Source: Micrococcaceae bacterium (GTDB lineage: Bacteria; Actinomycetota; Actinomycetes; Actinomycetales; Micrococcaceae). From it: a DNA stretch of 64,000 nt. The position numbers and the translations under genes are program-made. The stretch is from NCBI GenBank assembly GCA_013393415.1, contig JABXHI010000058.1, forward strand, positions 1 to 64,000, given 5' to 3'. This document shows, piece by piece, positions 51,884 to 62,205 of this stretch (the stretch's first letter is position 1; the number at the start of each line of letters is the position of its first letter). Under the pieces are notes generated by a model. It saw only the letters and a program-made list of their open reading frames with translations. It was not told where the DNA came from and searched no databases.

Positions 51884-53365
51884 ATGATTGAACTGAATGC
51901 GAACCAGATTGCTCAAGCCACTGGCGGTCGTCTGACATCCACCGTAGATGAGATGCTGACCGTGACCTCGGCGGACACCGATTCCCGGAACATTATCCAG
52001 GACTCCCTTTTTATCGCTCGGCGTGGTGAAACCACCGACGGTCACAACTTTATTGGCTCAGCCAGACAAGCCGGCGCGGCACTTATCCTCGCGGAGCGTG
52101 AAACCACCGACGTGGATGGCAACATCGATCCCGCGGTGATCGTTGAAGACTCCACAACAGCCATGGGAGATCTCGCCCGATATATCGTGGAACAGATCAG
52201 GCAGCATTCTGAGACCACGGTCATTGGTATCACCGGTTCCGTTGGCAAGACATCCACCAAAGATGCCCTGGCGACACTGCTGGCAACGCAAGGCCCAACC
52301 GTCGCACCGCAAGGGTCCTATAACGGTGAAGTGGGTATGCCACTGACCATTTTTACAGCCGCACTCGACACTCGATACCTCATCGTGGAGATGGGGGCGG
52401 ATCGCGTTGGTAACATCGCTGACCTCACCAATATTGTGCGACCAGATATTTCGGTGGTACTGACTGTCGGGACAGCGCACGCCGCATCCTTCGGTTCCGC
52501 AGAAAATATCGCTCAAACCAAAGGTGAAATTGTAGAGGCACTGCCCCCGGGTGGCATTGCAGTGCTCAACGCTGACGACATCCAAGTGGCAAAAATGGTC
52601 AACAGAGTCCCCACCGGGGCTTCAACTATCTGGTTCTCAGCAGCTTCCACTGCCCCCGAACGCGGGCGAGTCGTCTATGCGGCCGGTGCGACCACCACGG
52701 AAAATGAAAACCCATACTTCACGCTTCAGTACCGTGCTGAAGATGCCACCGAAGCCGAACAACGTGGTGTTGGCGTCACAGCCCTACTGATCGGCGAACA
52801 CCACACCACCAACGTCTTGGCTGCCGCCACCGCGGCTCTCGCCGCCGGCCTTGAGCTGGAGACCATCGCCAGCATCATGCCCACGGTTGGGGCATCGTCG
52901 GCACATCGCATGGCAAGAACCGATCGGTCAGACGGCATCACCATTATTGACGACGCCTATAACGCTAACCCGGAATCCATGCGAGCAGGCTTGAAAACGC
53001 TCACCATGCTCGGTCGCAACACCGGTCGTCGTACATGGGCAGTCCTTGGTCCGATGCTCGAACTGGGCGCTCAACACGCTCAAGAACACATCCAACTGGG
53101 TGAGGTCGTCGTACGGTTAAATATTGACCAACTCGTCGTAGTGGGAGCCGAAGCTCGAGCGCTGTATACCGGTGCCATCAACGAAGGTTCCTGGGGCGAC
53201 GAAGTAGACCACGTATTATCCAATGATGAAGCATTCGACCTGCTCGCCGAACGGGCAAGACCAGGCGATATCATTTTCGTCAAAGGTTCCAACGGCACAC
53301 GACTGTGGGAACTCGCCGACAAACTGACCAGCCAAGACCTGGTGGGCCACAAGGAGATGCCGTAA
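51884..53365 (+). CDS. murF: UDP-MurNAc-tripeptide-D-Ala-D-Ala ligase MurF
   Basis: MurF (493 residues) adds D-Ala-D-Ala to complete the stem pentapeptide. The P-loop is GITGSVGKTSTKDAL. VEMGADRVGNIADLT, VLNADD and IIDDAYNANPESMRAGL are family hallmarks. The N-terminus (DTDSRNIIQDSLFIARRGETTDGHNF) is the substrate-binding domain. It directly precedes mraY (stop TAA at 53363-53365, GTG at 53366). Confidence 0.95.
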   Translation: MIELNANQIAQATGGRLTSTVDEMLTVTSADTDSRNIIQDSLFIARRGETTDGHNFIGSARQAGAALILAERETTDVDGNIDPAVIVEDSTTAMGDLARYIVEQIRQHSETTVIGITGSVGKTSTKDALATLLATQGPTVAPQGSYNGEVGMPLTIFTAALDTRYLIVEMGADRVGNIADLTNIVRPDISVVLTVGTAHAASFGSAENIAQTKGEIVEALPPGGIAVLNADDIQVAKMVNRVPTGASTIWFSAASTAPERGRVVYAAGATTTENENPYFTLQYRAEDATEAEQRGVGVTALLIGEHHTTNVLAAATAALAAGLELETIASIMPTVGASSAHRMARTDRSDGITIIDDAYNANPESMRAGLKTLTMLGRNTGRRTWAVLGPMLELGAQHAQEHIQLGEVVVRLNIDQLVVVGAEARALYTGAINEGSWGDEVDHVLSNDEAFDLLAERARPGDIIFVKGSNGTRLWELADKLTSQDLVGHKEMP

Positions 53366-54469
53366 GTGATTGGACTACTTTTAGGCGCTGTACTCGGCGT
53401 CGTCTTCACGGTTGTGGGAACGCCGCTGTTTATCCGGCTGCTACACAAACGCGGCTACGGTCAGATCGTCCGAGACGATGGCCCAACGACACACGCAACA
53501 AAACGCGGCACCCCCACCATGGGCGGAGTCGTCCTTGTGCTGAACTTTGTGGTGGTCTATTTTCTCACCCACTGGATCATGACGCTGCTCGAACTGGAAA
53601 ATTCCGGGGTGACCGTCTCAGCACTCCTGTTGCTGTTTCTCACGGCAGGTATGGGACTCATCGGGTTCTTGGACGACTACATCAAGATCTCGAATCAACG
53701 ATCCTTAGGGCTCACACCAGCGGGCAAAATCATTGGCCAAGGAGCCATTGGCATCGCATTTGCTGTACTGGCGCTGAACTTCCCCAATAGCCAAGGAGTC
53801 ACGCCGGCTTCGACGGCAATCTCGGTATTCCGCGACACATCATGGGATCTGGCGTTTATGGGCACCACAGTTGGCGCAATTCTCTTCGTGGTGTGGTCCA
53901 ACCTCATTAGCACTGCGACCACGAACGCGGTGAATCTGACGGACGGTCTCGACGGGCTGGCCACCGGTGCGGTGGCCATGGTGGCCGTGGGTTATGTGCT
54001 GATCACCCTGTTCCAAAGCAACCAAGCTTGTGATGGTCCTACGAACGCCGGAGGCTGCTACGAAGTCCGTGACCCGATGGACCTGGCACTGCTCGGATCT
54101 ATCCTGGCCGGAGTCCTGCTGGGCTTTTTGTGGTGGAACACCGCGCCGGCGAAAATCTTTATGGGCGATACCGGTTCGCTCGCACTCGGCGGGGCACTTG
54201 CCGGTTTCGCCATCTTTTCAAAAACCCAAGTGCTATTGGTCGTGCTCGCTGGACTCATGGTCGTCATCGCCGCGTCCGTCATCATCCAGGTGGGATACTT
54301 CAAACTGTCCGGCGGCAAGCGCGTCTTTTTGATGGCCCCACTACAGCACCACTTTGAACTCAAAGGGTGGGCAGAAGTCACCGTCGTGGTGCGCTTCTGG
54401 CTCATCGGGCTGGGCTTCGTAATTGCCGCCCTTGCACTGTTCTACGGCGAATGGGTGATCCTGAGATGA
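53366..54469 (+). CDS. mraY: phospho-MurNAc-pentapeptide translocase MraY
   Basis: MraY (367 residues) transfers phospho-MurNAc-pentapeptide to undecaprenyl phosphate, giving lipid I. It is an integral membrane protein with about ten helices. PTMGGVV, the DDYIK catalytic acidic pair, NLTDGLDGLA and GDTGSLALGGAL are all intact. GTG 53366 directly follows murF, with AAGGAG 9 nt upstream. It overlaps murD by 4 nt. Confidence 0.95.
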   Translation: MIGLLLGAVLGVVFTVVGTPLFIRLLHKRGYGQIVRDDGPTTHATKRGTPTMGGVVLVLNFVVVYFLTHWIMTLLELENSGVTVSALLLLFLTAGMGLIGFLDDYIKISNQRSLGLTPAGKIIGQGAIGIAFAVLALNFPNSQGVTPASTAISVFRDTSWDLAFMGTTVGAILFVVWSNLISTATTNAVNLTDGLDGLATGAVAMVAVGYVLITLFQSNQACDGPTNAGGCYEVRDPMDLALLGSILAGVLLGFLWWNTAPAKIFMGDTGSLALGGALAGFAIFSKTQVLLVVLAGLMVVIAASVIIQVGYFKLSGGKRVFLMAPLQHHFELKGWAEVTVVVRFWLIGLGFVIAALALFYGEWVILR

Positions 54470-55986
54470 ATGTGAACCTAGAAGAACTGACCACCTGGGA
54501 CGCCGACTGGTCCCAACTCTCCGTTGTAGTCACCGGTATCGGTGTCACGGGATTCGCAATAGCGGACACGCTGGCTGAACTCGGCGCTTCAGTGCTGGTC
54601 ATTGACGGCCTGGAGAACGACCACAACCGTCAAGCAGCAGACACACTCAAAATTGTCGGGGTCAAAGACGTGCTACTTGGCGACGAGTTTGTCACCGCAC
54701 TCCCAGATGCAGCCGCCATCGACAACAAAATTGACCTCGTCATCACCTCGCCAGGCTGGCGTCCCGATCACCCGGTCCTGCAAGCAGCGCAATCAGCAAA
54801 CATTCCAATATGGGGCGATATCGAATTTGCGTGGCGAGTTCGTCAACGCGAGGGAAAACGCACCGCCAAGTGGGTCGTGCTGACCGGCACCAATGGAAAA
54901 ACCACGGTGGCCACTATGGCCGAGTCTATGGCCCGCGCTCAGGGACTCAACGCCGTGGCGGTAGGCAACGTCGGCACACCGATATTGGACGCCATCCGGT
55001 ATCCCGATGGGTTTGATCTGCTCATCGTGGAACTATCCTCCTTTCAGCTGCATTGGATCCACAGGATTGAGCCAGAAGCCTCCGTCGTGCTCAATCTTGC
55101 AGAAGATCACCTGGATTGGCACGGGGGCTTCGAGAACTACGCAGCCGATAAAGCAAAAATTTACGAAAACACCCGTATCGCGGCCATCTACAATGATGAC
55201 GAACCACGAACGATGCGAATGGTTGAAGAGGCCGACGTCATCGAAGGATGCCGCGCAATCGGCGTGACCACCGACTCGCCACAACGATCAATGGTAGGTG
55301 TCGTCGACGACCTGCTCGTGGACAGGGCATTCCACGACCAGCGTGGAACCCAGGCGCTCGAACTCGCCCAATTCGCCGATATCGGGTCACCGACACCAAA
55401 ACACACGGTGTTCAATGCTCTGGCAGCAGCCGCCCTGGTGCGCGCCGTCGGAGTGGAACCGGCGGCAGTACAAGCCGGACTGCGAACATATGAACCCGAG
55501 CCGCATCGTATTCAATCCGTTGCACATTTTCACGATGTGCTGTGGGTGGATGACTCCAAGGGTACCAACCCGCACGCGACCGATGCTGCACTGGCGACCT
55601 ATGATCCGATTATTTGGATTGTCGGTGGACTGACCAAAGGCGCTTCCTATGAAGAGCTGGTGAAAACCCATAAAGATCACTTGAAATCGGTGATCCTCAT
55701 CGGCACAGATCAAGCCCCGATCGCCATCGCGCTGCAGCGACACGCACCTGATGTGCCTGTCCACCGTGACTACCTCCAAGACACTACAGTGGAGGTTGCG
55801 AACGGTCCGGCGGTCATGCAATACGTCGTCCGCCTCGCCCATCAGCTCGCTGATGCAGGAGACACCGTACTGTTATCCCCGGCAGCGGCATCCATGGACC
55901 AGTTTTCGAACTACAACGCCCGCGGCGATGCCTTTACCGAAGCCATTGCCGCACTGCTAACAGACATCAACTACCCGGGACACTAA
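54466..55986 (+). CDS. murD: UDP-MurNAc-L-Ala-D-Glu ligase MurD
   Basis: MurD (506 residues) adds D-glutamate to UDP-MurNAc-L-Ala. VTGIGVTGFAIADTL is the N-terminal UDP-binding part, VLTGTNGKTTVATM the P-loop, and SSFQLHWI, NLAEDHLDWHG and DDSKGTNPHAT are typical. ATG 54466 is chosen: it overlaps the mraY stop (ATGA); the extra 33 upstream codons lie in mraY. FtsW follows 29 nt downstream. Confidence 0.95.
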   Translation: MNVNLEELTTWDADWSQLSVVVTGIGVTGFAIADTLAELGASVLVIDGLENDHNRQAADTLKIVGVKDVLLGDEFVTALPDAAAIDNKIDLVITSPGWRPDHPVLQAAQSANIPIWGDIEFAWRVRQREGKRTAKWVVLTGTNGKTTVATMAESMARAQGLNAVAVGNVGTPILDAIRYPDGFDLLIVELSSFQLHWIHRIEPEASVVLNLAEDHLDWHGGFENYAADKAKIYENTRIAAIYNDDEPRTMRMVEEADVIEGCRAIGVTTDSPQRSMVGVVDDLLVDRAFHDQRGTQALELAQFADIGSPTPKHTVFNALAAAALVRAVGVEPAAVQAGLRTYEPEPHRIQSVAHFHDVLWVDDSKGTNPHATDAALATYDPIIWIVGGLTKGASYEELVKTHKDHLKSVILIGTDQAPIAIALQRHAPDVPVHRDYLQDTTVEVANGPAVMQYVVRLAHQLADAGDTVLLSPAAASMDQFSNYNARGDAFTEAIAALLTDINYPGH

Positions 55987-56015
55987 TAACCACCAACGAA
56001 CACCAGGAGCACGAC

Positions 56016-57233
56016 ATGACCAACGGTCCAACACCGCGTGTAGCTCGTGCCTGGGATTGGTTGACCGGGGTCCACTCCACCAAGTCGGCGTACTGGCTCA
56101 TTCTGGGCCCCACCATCGCACTGACGTTTATCGGCGTCGTCATGGTACTGTCTGCATCATCCGTAGAGTTCATCGGCGGGGCCGGCTCATTTGCTTCCTT
56201 GAGCTCTCAGGGTCTCTACGCCATCGTCGGACTCGGGCTATTATTTTGGATGGGCAAATGGCGGCGAGAAACCTACCACAAACTCGCTGTGATCATGTTG
56301 TTGATCTCCATCGTTCTGCTATGTTTAGTCTTCACCCCGCTGGGGGTCGAAGTGAATGGCAACCGAAACTGGATTCGCCTCGGCGGGTTTTCCTTCCAGC
56401 CAGCTGAGGCAGCCAAACTCGCGTTTAGCGTCTGGGCAGCCTACGCACTGAGTCAAAAACTCAAGACCACCGCATTTGGCAAAAACCTACTCGTGCCCGT
56501 GGTTTTCCCATTTGGTCTGCTCGTGGTAGGACTCATCATGGGCGGTCGAGACCTCGGCACCGTCTTGATCATGCTGATGATCATCGCAACCATCCTCTAT
56601 TTGGGTGGTATGCGAACCATCTACCTCGTCGGCACCGCGGTCGTCGGCCTCGTGGCCGTGGCGGTAGTGACGATGCAATCCGATAACCGCATGATGCGCA
56701 TCGACGCCTGGATGGGCAACTGCAACCATCCAGCAGATCCGTGCTACCAGTATGAGCAAGGCATGTTCGCACTGGCCTCCGGTGGCTGGTTCGGAGTGGG
56801 GCTGGGACAATCCCGCCAAAAATGGTCATATATCCCTGAGGCGGGCAACGACTTTATCTTTACCGTACTGGGCGAAGAACTGGGCCTGCTAGGCGCACTG
56901 CTGGTGATTGGCCTATTCGTGACTCTGGGAATCGGCATGTTCCGAGTTGCCTACAACAGCACAGACAACTTTGTTCGGATCTCCACGGGAGCGATCATGA
57001 CCTGGCTGCTCGGTCAAGCGTTCATGAACATCGCCATGGTCACCGGCATCCTACCGGTCATCGGTGTTCCGCTGCCGTTCATCTCCGCCGGCGGTTCGGC
57101 GCTACTCATGGCGATCCTTGCCGTCGGGGTGGTGCTGTCCTTTGCGCGACATCAAGCCCAAGAAATACACGAGAAAAGTCACGCCTCTGGACCACCGACT
57201 GCTAGGAAAGAAAGCGTAGAATCAACACAATGA
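56016..57233 (+). CDS. ftsW: peptidoglycan glycosyltransferase FtsW
   Basis: FtsW (405 residues) is the SEDS polymerase that assembles septal glycan strands from lipid II with FtsI. It is a polytopic protein with about ten helices. The GVEVNGNRNWIRLGGFSFQPAE motif, QPAEAAKLAF, QSRQKWSYIPEAGNDFIFTVLGEELG and the ISAGGSAL segment are diagnostic for the FtsW/RodA family. The start ATG 56016 has CAGGAG about 8 nt upstream. It overlaps murG by 4 nt. Confidence 0.94.
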   Translation: MTNGPTPRVARAWDWLTGVHSTKSAYWLILGPTIALTFIGVVMVLSASSVEFIGGAGSFASLSSQGLYAIVGLGLLFWMGKWRRETYHKLAVIMLLISIVLLCLVFTPLGVEVNGNRNWIRLGGFSFQPAEAAKLAFSVWAAYALSQKLKTTAFGKNLLVPVVFPFGLLVVGLIMGGRDLGTVLIMLMIIATILYLGGMRTIYLVGTAVVGLVAVAVVTMQSDNRMMRIDAWMGNCNHPADPCYQYEQGMFALASGGWFGVGLGQSRQKWSYIPEAGNDFIFTVLGEELGLLGALLVIGLFVTLGIGMFRVAYNSTDNFVRISTGAIMTWLLGQAFMNIAMVTGILPVIGVPLPFISAGGSALLMAILAVGVVLSFARHQAQEIHEKSHASGPPTARKESVESTQ

Positions 57234-58345
57234 ACACCAGTATGAACGTTGTATTTACCGGTGGAGGGACAGCCGGTCACGTCTCACCAATGCTTGCAAT
57301 GGCCGACGCGCTGACGAAACAGTACCGTGACACCGACATCGACGCGGACATCTTGATGATTGGTACCAATGAAGGCATGGAAGCCGAACTCATCCCAGAT
57401 GCCGGATACAGCTTTGCCACGGTGCCCAAAGTTCCGATGCCCCGCAGTCTGTCCAAAGATCTATTCTCAGTCCCTTTCCGACTGAGGAAAGCCATCAAAC
57501 GGGCCCGCCAACTCTTGCGTGAACACCAAACCCAGGTTGTCGTTGGCGTAGGCGGTTACGCTGCGACCCCGGTGTACTTGGCGGCGCGAGCTGAAAAAAT
57601 ACCGGTCATCGTTCATGAAGGCAACGTCCGCCCCGGCCTAGCTAATAGGCTTGCTGCACGTTTTGCCGTTGTCGTAGCCTGCGCATTTGAGGGCACCGTT
57701 TTGCCCGGTGCCATCCACGTGGGGATGCCGATGCGTAGCGACATTACCGAGCTGCCTGTTGGGCCGACCATGAAGTCCGAAGCACGGCTTTCGCTTGGAT
57801 TAGCTCCGGATAAAACGACGCTGGTGGTGACAGGTGGGTCCTCTGGCGCCCTGAACCTCAATAACGCAATCGCTGGCTCACTCGATGAGTTACTGGAAAC
57901 CGGTGCCCAAATTCTCCATCTGACAGGTCGAGAAAAGACCGTCACCGACCACCAAGGCAACCGGATAGACAAGCCGGGCTATACCCAGGTCGAATACATC
58001 GACGGACTGGCCCGCGTCTACCAAACCGCTGACCTCATTGTCGCCCGTTCGGGCGCCGGCACTGTTCACGAAATTGCTGCCATCGGTCTCCCGTCGGTAT
58101 TAGTACCGCTTCCCATCGGCAACGGTGAGCAAGAATATAACGCGGCAGGGCTGAAAGAAGCCGGCGCCGCAGTGGTGATCCTCGATGACGACTTTACGCC
58201 GCAGTGGGTTGCCTCCCGACTACCCGAGTTACTTAGGGATCAGCCGCGCTTGGAATACATGGCCCAAACCGCGAAAAACTTGGGTATCGATGATGCCGCA
58301 GAAACCATGGCCACCATCATTACCGAAACGAAAGTCGCCAGATGA
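57230..58345 (+). CDS. murG: UDP-GlcNAc transferase MurG
   Basis: MurG (371 residues) adds GlcNAc to lipid I, giving lipid II, at the cytoplasmic membrane face. The first glycine loop GGGTAGHVSPMLAMADAL, the second GGSSGALNLN, the ARSGAGTVHE region and the C-terminal G.GEQEYNA acceptor region are all present. The gene overlaps ftsW and murC by 4 nt each. Confidence 0.95.
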   Translation: MNTSMNVVFTGGGTAGHVSPMLAMADALTKQYRDTDIDADILMIGTNEGMEAELIPDAGYSFATVPKVPMPRSLSKDLFSVPFRLRKAIKRARQLLREHQTQVVVGVGGYAATPVYLAARAEKIPVIVHEGNVRPGLANRLAARFAVVVACAFEGTVLPGAIHVGMPMRSDITELPVGPTMKSEARLSLGLAPDKTTLVVTGGSSGALNLNNAIAGSLDELLETGAQILHLTGREKTVTDHQGNRIDKPGYTQVEYIDGLARVYQTADLIVARSGAGTVHEIAAIGLPSVLVPLPIGNGEQEYNAAGLKEAGAAVVILDDDFTPQWVASRLPELLRDQPRLEYMAQTAKNLGIDDAAETMATIITETKVAR

Positions 58346-59847
58346 GCAACGACACAGCAATTCCTGCACTCAAAGACATTCGCCATGCGCACTTTCTGGG
58401 TATCGGCGGCGTAGGTGTCTCAGGCATCGCACGCATCATGGCGGCACGCGGTATTACCGTCACCGGCACCGACGCCAAAGACTTACCCGTCATGGAACAA
58501 CTGAGGACCGCCGGAGCGACCGTCTACGTTGGCTACGCGGCAGACAATATCGCCCGCGCAACAGCAGACACCGGCCAGCTGATCGACGTGGTCATTGCTT
58601 CCACGGTCGCCGGTCCCGACAACCCGGAACGACAAGCAGCCGAGGCTCAGGGCATCCCCGTCTACCACCGATCTCAAGGGTTGGCAGCCGCTATGGACGG
58701 CAAAAAAGTGCTCACGGTGGCGGGCACACATGGCAAGACCACGACTTCATCGATGGCAGCGGTCACATTCGACCATGCAGGTTTCCAACCCTCCTATGCC
58801 GTGGGAGCCGCGATCGCCAACTTGGGGACGAACGCCGATCACGGGGCAGGGGAGTGGTTCATTGCCGAAGCCGATGAATCCGACGGTTCGTTGCTGAACT
58901 ACACCCCTGACATCTCGATTGTCACCAACATAGAGGCCGATCACTTAGATTATTACGGTACAGAAGCTGCCGTACACCAGGTCTTTACTGACTACGCGGC
59001 CCAAATTCGTCCCGGTGGCGCCCTGATCATCTGCGCCGACGATAGCGGTGCAGATGCCTTAGGGGAACGCTACCGGGACGCTGCAAGCGATGTTGGGCCG
59101 AGTATCTACACATATGGTTTGGCCAACAGCCTGCAACCTGCCCACGTCGCCACAACGCATCAGCACCACCTCGATGTGATGATCACCGACATCCAACCAG
59201 ATACCACCGGTGCAGGACAGCAGGTCACCTACAAGTTCGCAGACGGTAGCTATCAGGTAGTGTCGCTGAAAACTCCCGGCGCACACAATGCCCTCAACGC
59301 GGCAGGTGTGCTGTTAGCCGCCGTGATCGCGGGGATCCCGAGCGAAGATGCCGCACGCGGGCTCGGAGCCTTTACAGGCTCGGCACGACGTTTCGAGTAT
59401 CACGGGATGCATGACGACATCCGCGTTTATGACGATTACGCGCATCACCCGACTGAAGTCCACGCAGCGATTGACGCGGCGCACACCATGGCCGCTGGCC
59501 ATAAGGTGCACGTTATTTTTCAGCCGCACCTATACTCGCGGACCAGAGACTTCGCTGGTGAATTCGCGGCCGCGTTATCCGAAGCCTCTACGGTTCGAGT
59601 GCTTGAAATCTATCGCGCAAGAGAGATCCCAATAGAGGGCGTGACAGCCGAATTGATCACCACCCAACTGTCAGATGCACTAACCGGGCGATACCCGCAC
59701 GCGTCACAGGTTGCCTCCCGGGACGAGGCCGTAGCCTCTGTGGTGCAGGCGGCGACCCCGGGCGACATCATCTTGACCCTTGGGGCGGGTGACGTCAACC
59801 AGCTCATCGACGACGTCCTGACCGGACTGACACAACACAACGACTAG
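58342..59847 (+). CDS. murC: UDP-MurNAc-L-alanine ligase MurC
   Basis: MurC (501 residues) adds L-alanine to UDP-MurNAc. FLGIGGVGVSGIARIMAARG is the N-terminal Rossmann loop; TVAGTHGKTTTSSM the P-loop; ADESDGSLL, NIEADHLDYYG and DDYAHHPTEV are hallmark motifs. It overlaps murG by 4 nt (ATGA). murB and ddl, found beside murC in some bacteria, are not present here. Confidence 0.95.
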   Translation: MSNDTAIPALKDIRHAHFLGIGGVGVSGIARIMAARGITVTGTDAKDLPVMEQLRTAGATVYVGYAADNIARATADTGQLIDVVIASTVAGPDNPERQAAEAQGIPVYHRSQGLAAAMDGKKVLTVAGTHGKTTTSSMAAVTFDHAGFQPSYAVGAAIANLGTNADHGAGEWFIAEADESDGSLLNYTPDISIVTNIEADHLDYYGTEAAVHQVFTDYAAQIRPGGALIICADDSGADALGERYRDAASDVGPSIYTYGLANSLQPAHVATTHQHHLDVMITDIQPDTTGAGQQVTYKFADGSYQVVSLKTPGAHNALNAAGVLLAAVIAGIPSEDAARGLGAFTGSARRFEYHGMHDDIRVYDDYAHHPTEVHAAIDAAHTMAAGHKVHVIFQPHLYSRTRDFAGEFAAALSEASTVRVLEIYRAREIPIEGVTAELITTQLSDALTGRYPHASQVASRDEAVASVVQAATPGDIILTLGAGDVNQLIDDVLTGLTQHND

Positions 59848-59852
59848 CGCCT

Positions 59853-60878
59853 ATGCCCACAAACACGCCGGATGACCACGATAATCAAGACAAGGTCGCC
59901 AAAAAATTCCCCGGTCTTGCGGAAAAGAAGCCGGTGAAGTCCATTTCGGTCGAGCGCCCTGTCGACTCTGACGAAAAAACCGTCACCGAAACCAACCTGG
60001 ACGCGGACTCTAACAGCGGTGAGACGTCGTTGGCTGCAGAATTGAGGACGAAAAGCAAGCCGGTAGCGCCGTCCAAACACCAACCGAACAAAGCGGCCAA
60101 AGCGTCTGACGCACCAACCCAAGAGCGCACCGAACCTGACGACACGGTCTTGGAACTGCCACCGAGTCCAGAGCAGCGCAAAGCCAAACGTCGACGAACA
60201 ATCTGGATCAGCATCGTCTCGGCGGCCGTGTTGGTAATCGGTGGCTGGGCGCTACTGTTCTTTTCGCCTATTCTGGCCATCGACGAAATCCAGCACGAAG
60301 GACTCGACCTCGTGACTCAAACTGAGGCGGAAGAGCGAACGGCCGAACTCGAGGGACGACCGCTGCCACAGGTAGGGGAAGGCACCGTGACCGAACTGTT
60401 CGAAAGCAATCCGGCTGTCGATGATGTGACTCTGCGAGCCGAACCACCAAGCGGTTTGGTAGTCATCGTCAACGAGTACACCCCAATTGCCATGAGTCCA
60501 CGAGAAAAAGGATACGTGGTCTTCTCGGAAGATGGTACCGAGCTGGCAGAAATCACATCGCAGAAGGCTCAGGAATTTGAGCTACCGGTTGTGGCCTCTG
60601 CTGCGGATGTTGCCGACGAGGAAGTCTTTAATACGATCACAGAAGTGTTGGGGTCATTGCCTGAAGACTTACGTGACCAAGTGCGCGCAGCGTCCGGGTC
60701 ATCAATCGATTCAATCGAATTGGAACTCACTTCTGGGCGTACCGTCATGTGGGGAAATAGCGAAGAAGCTGAACAGAAGGTCAATGTGCTGCAGGCATTG
60801 TTGGGACTCGACGACGAGCAGTCTGCCGAAATCTCAGAATATGATGTTTCTGCCCCGGATTTCCCCGTCACACGTTGA
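59853..60878 (+). CDS. ftsQ: cell division protein FtsQ (DivIB)
   Basis: FtsQ (341 residues) is a bitopic protein that links FtsL/FtsB to the divisome. The first 110 residues are charged and disordered. A single transmembrane helix follows at about 115-135 (IWISIVSAAVLVIGGWALLFF). The POTRA domain begins at AIDEIQHEGLDLVTQTEAEER, and the rest is the beta domain. The ATG is 5 nt after the murC stop; no strong ribosome site is seen, suggesting coupling. The 148-nt gap that follows holds an imperfect hairpin (CACACT at 60911 with AGTGTG at 60941) and probably the ftsZ promoter. Confidence 0.88.
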   Translation: MPTNTPDDHDNQDKVAKKFPGLAEKKPVKSISVERPVDSDEKTVTETNLDADSNSGETSLAAELRTKSKPVAPSKHQPNKAAKASDAPTQERTEPDDTVLELPPSPEQRKAKRRRTIWISIVSAAVLVIGGWALLFFSPILAIDEIQHEGLDLVTQTEAEERTAELEGRPLPQVGEGTVTELFESNPAVDDVTLRAEPPSGLVVIVNEYTPIAMSPREKGYVVFSEDGTELAEITSQKAQEFELPVVASAADVADEEVFNTITEVLGSLPEDLRDQVRAASGSSIDSIELELTSGRTVMWGNSEEAEQKVNVLQALLGLDDEQSAEISEYDVSAPDFPVTR

Positions 60879-61026
60879 TTCCGGGCAGTATTTTCAAGGT
60901 ATCGGGCCGACACACTGCTTGGGGTCATTGCCCAGTGGTGAGTGTGGGCATATCGTGTGCTAATGAAGGAAACTTGGACGCAGCTGGAACTTCGTCCCAC
61001 CACGAACGCAGAATAGGGATCATATC

Positions 61027-62205
61027 GTGAGCTCACCCCAGAACTACCTGGCCGTCATCAAAGTTGTTGGTGTCGGCGGCGGCGGCGTGAACGCTGTCAA
61101 CCGAATGATCGATGTCGGATTGCGCGGCGTTGAATTTATTGCCATCAACACCGACGCCCAAGCCCTGCTGATGTCATCTGCTGAAGTCAAACTTGACGTC
61201 GGTCGCGATTTGACCCGTGGTCTCGGCGCAGGTGCCGATCCGGAAGTCGGCCGCCAAGCCGCAGAAGATCACGTCGAAGAAATCGAGGCCGCGCTCAAAG
61301 GCGCCGACATGGTCTTCGTGACCGCAGGGGAAGGCGGCGGAACCGGAACCGGCGCTGCACCCGTTGTGGCTCGCGTTGCACGCTCCCTCGGAGCATTGAC
61401 TATCGGTGTCGTGACCCGTCCGTTCACATTCGAAGGTCGTCGTCGTGCGACAAACGCCGAAACCGGTATCGAATCGTTGCGCGATGAAGTCGATACGCTG
61501 ATCGTCATCCCGAATGATCGCCTGCTGTCGATTTCGGATCGCACCATTTCCATTATGGAAGCGTTCGAAGAGGCCGACAAAGTCTTACTGTCGGGTGTGC
61601 AAGGTATCACCGACCTCATCACCACTGCCGGACTGATTAACCTGGACTTCGCGGACGTGAAGTCTGTCATGCAGGGAGCTGGCTCCGCGCTCATGGGGCT
61701 CGGTGCCGCACAGGGCGAAAACCGTGCCGTCGAAGCTACTGAAGCCGCTATTGCTTCACCACTGCTGGAAGCCTCCATCGACGGCGCACACGGCGTACTG
61801 CTCTCTATTCAGGGCGGGACAGATATGGGACTCTTCGAAATAAACGAAGCAGCCCGGATGGTCCAAGAAGTCGCGCACCCAGAAGCCAACATCATCTTCG
61901 GTGCGGTCATCTCTGACAATCTTGGTGACGAAGTTCGCGTCACTGTGATCGCTGCAGGCTTCGACGACCCAGTCAACGGCGGGCAGAACGGTTCTGCCAC
62001 CCAGGTTGCCGCACCAGTTGCACCGGTTGCTTCGATTAGCCCCGTGAGTGCCCCAGAAGAGTCAGAGGACATACCAGCCTCAGTAGACTCAGCTGACAGC
62101 CCCAAAGATGACGAGGACCGCCAAAACGTGGAGCCCCTCCCAACAGTTGTCGAATCCACCAAAAAGGGCAACGACGACCTCGATGTGCCAGACTTCCTCA
62201 AATAA
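61027..62205 (+). CDS. ftsZ: cell division GTPase FtsZ
   Basis: FtsZ (392 residues) polymerises into the Z-ring. [15 protein letters not shown] is the N-terminal nucleotide-binding part, [16 protein letters not shown] the tubulin signature, and [15 protein letters not shown] the T7 loop. A linker of about 60 residues ([12 protein letters not shown] and acidic stretches) leads to the C-terminal DVPDFLK tail that binds SepF. The GTG at 61027 has AGGGA upstream. It overlaps pgeF by about 23 nt. It has its own upstream gap, so FtsR or another regulator may act there. Confidence 0.96.
   Translation: MSSPQNYLAVIKVVGVGGGGVNAVNRMIDVGLRGVEFIAINTDAQALLMSSAEVKLDVGRDLTRGLGAGADPEVGRQAAEDHVEEIEAALKGADMVFVTAGEGGGTGTGAAPVVARVARSLGALTIGVVTRPFTFEGRRRATNAETGIESLRDEVDTLIVIPNDRLLSISDRTISIMEAFEEADKVLLSGVQGITDLITTAGLINLDFADVKSVMQGAGSALMGLGAAQGENRAVEATEAAIASPLLEASIDGAHGVLLSIQGGTDMGLFEINEAARMVQEVAHPEANIIFGAVISDNLGDEVRVTVIAAGFDDPVNGGQNGSATQVAAPVAPVASISPVSAPEESEDIPASVDSADSPKDDEDRQNVEPLPTVVESTKKGNDDLDVPDFLK

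Noticed and set aside
54367-54465. Upstream start for murD
   Set aside because: The extra 33 codons lie inside mraY; the 4-bp ATGA overlap at 54466 gives the normal length.
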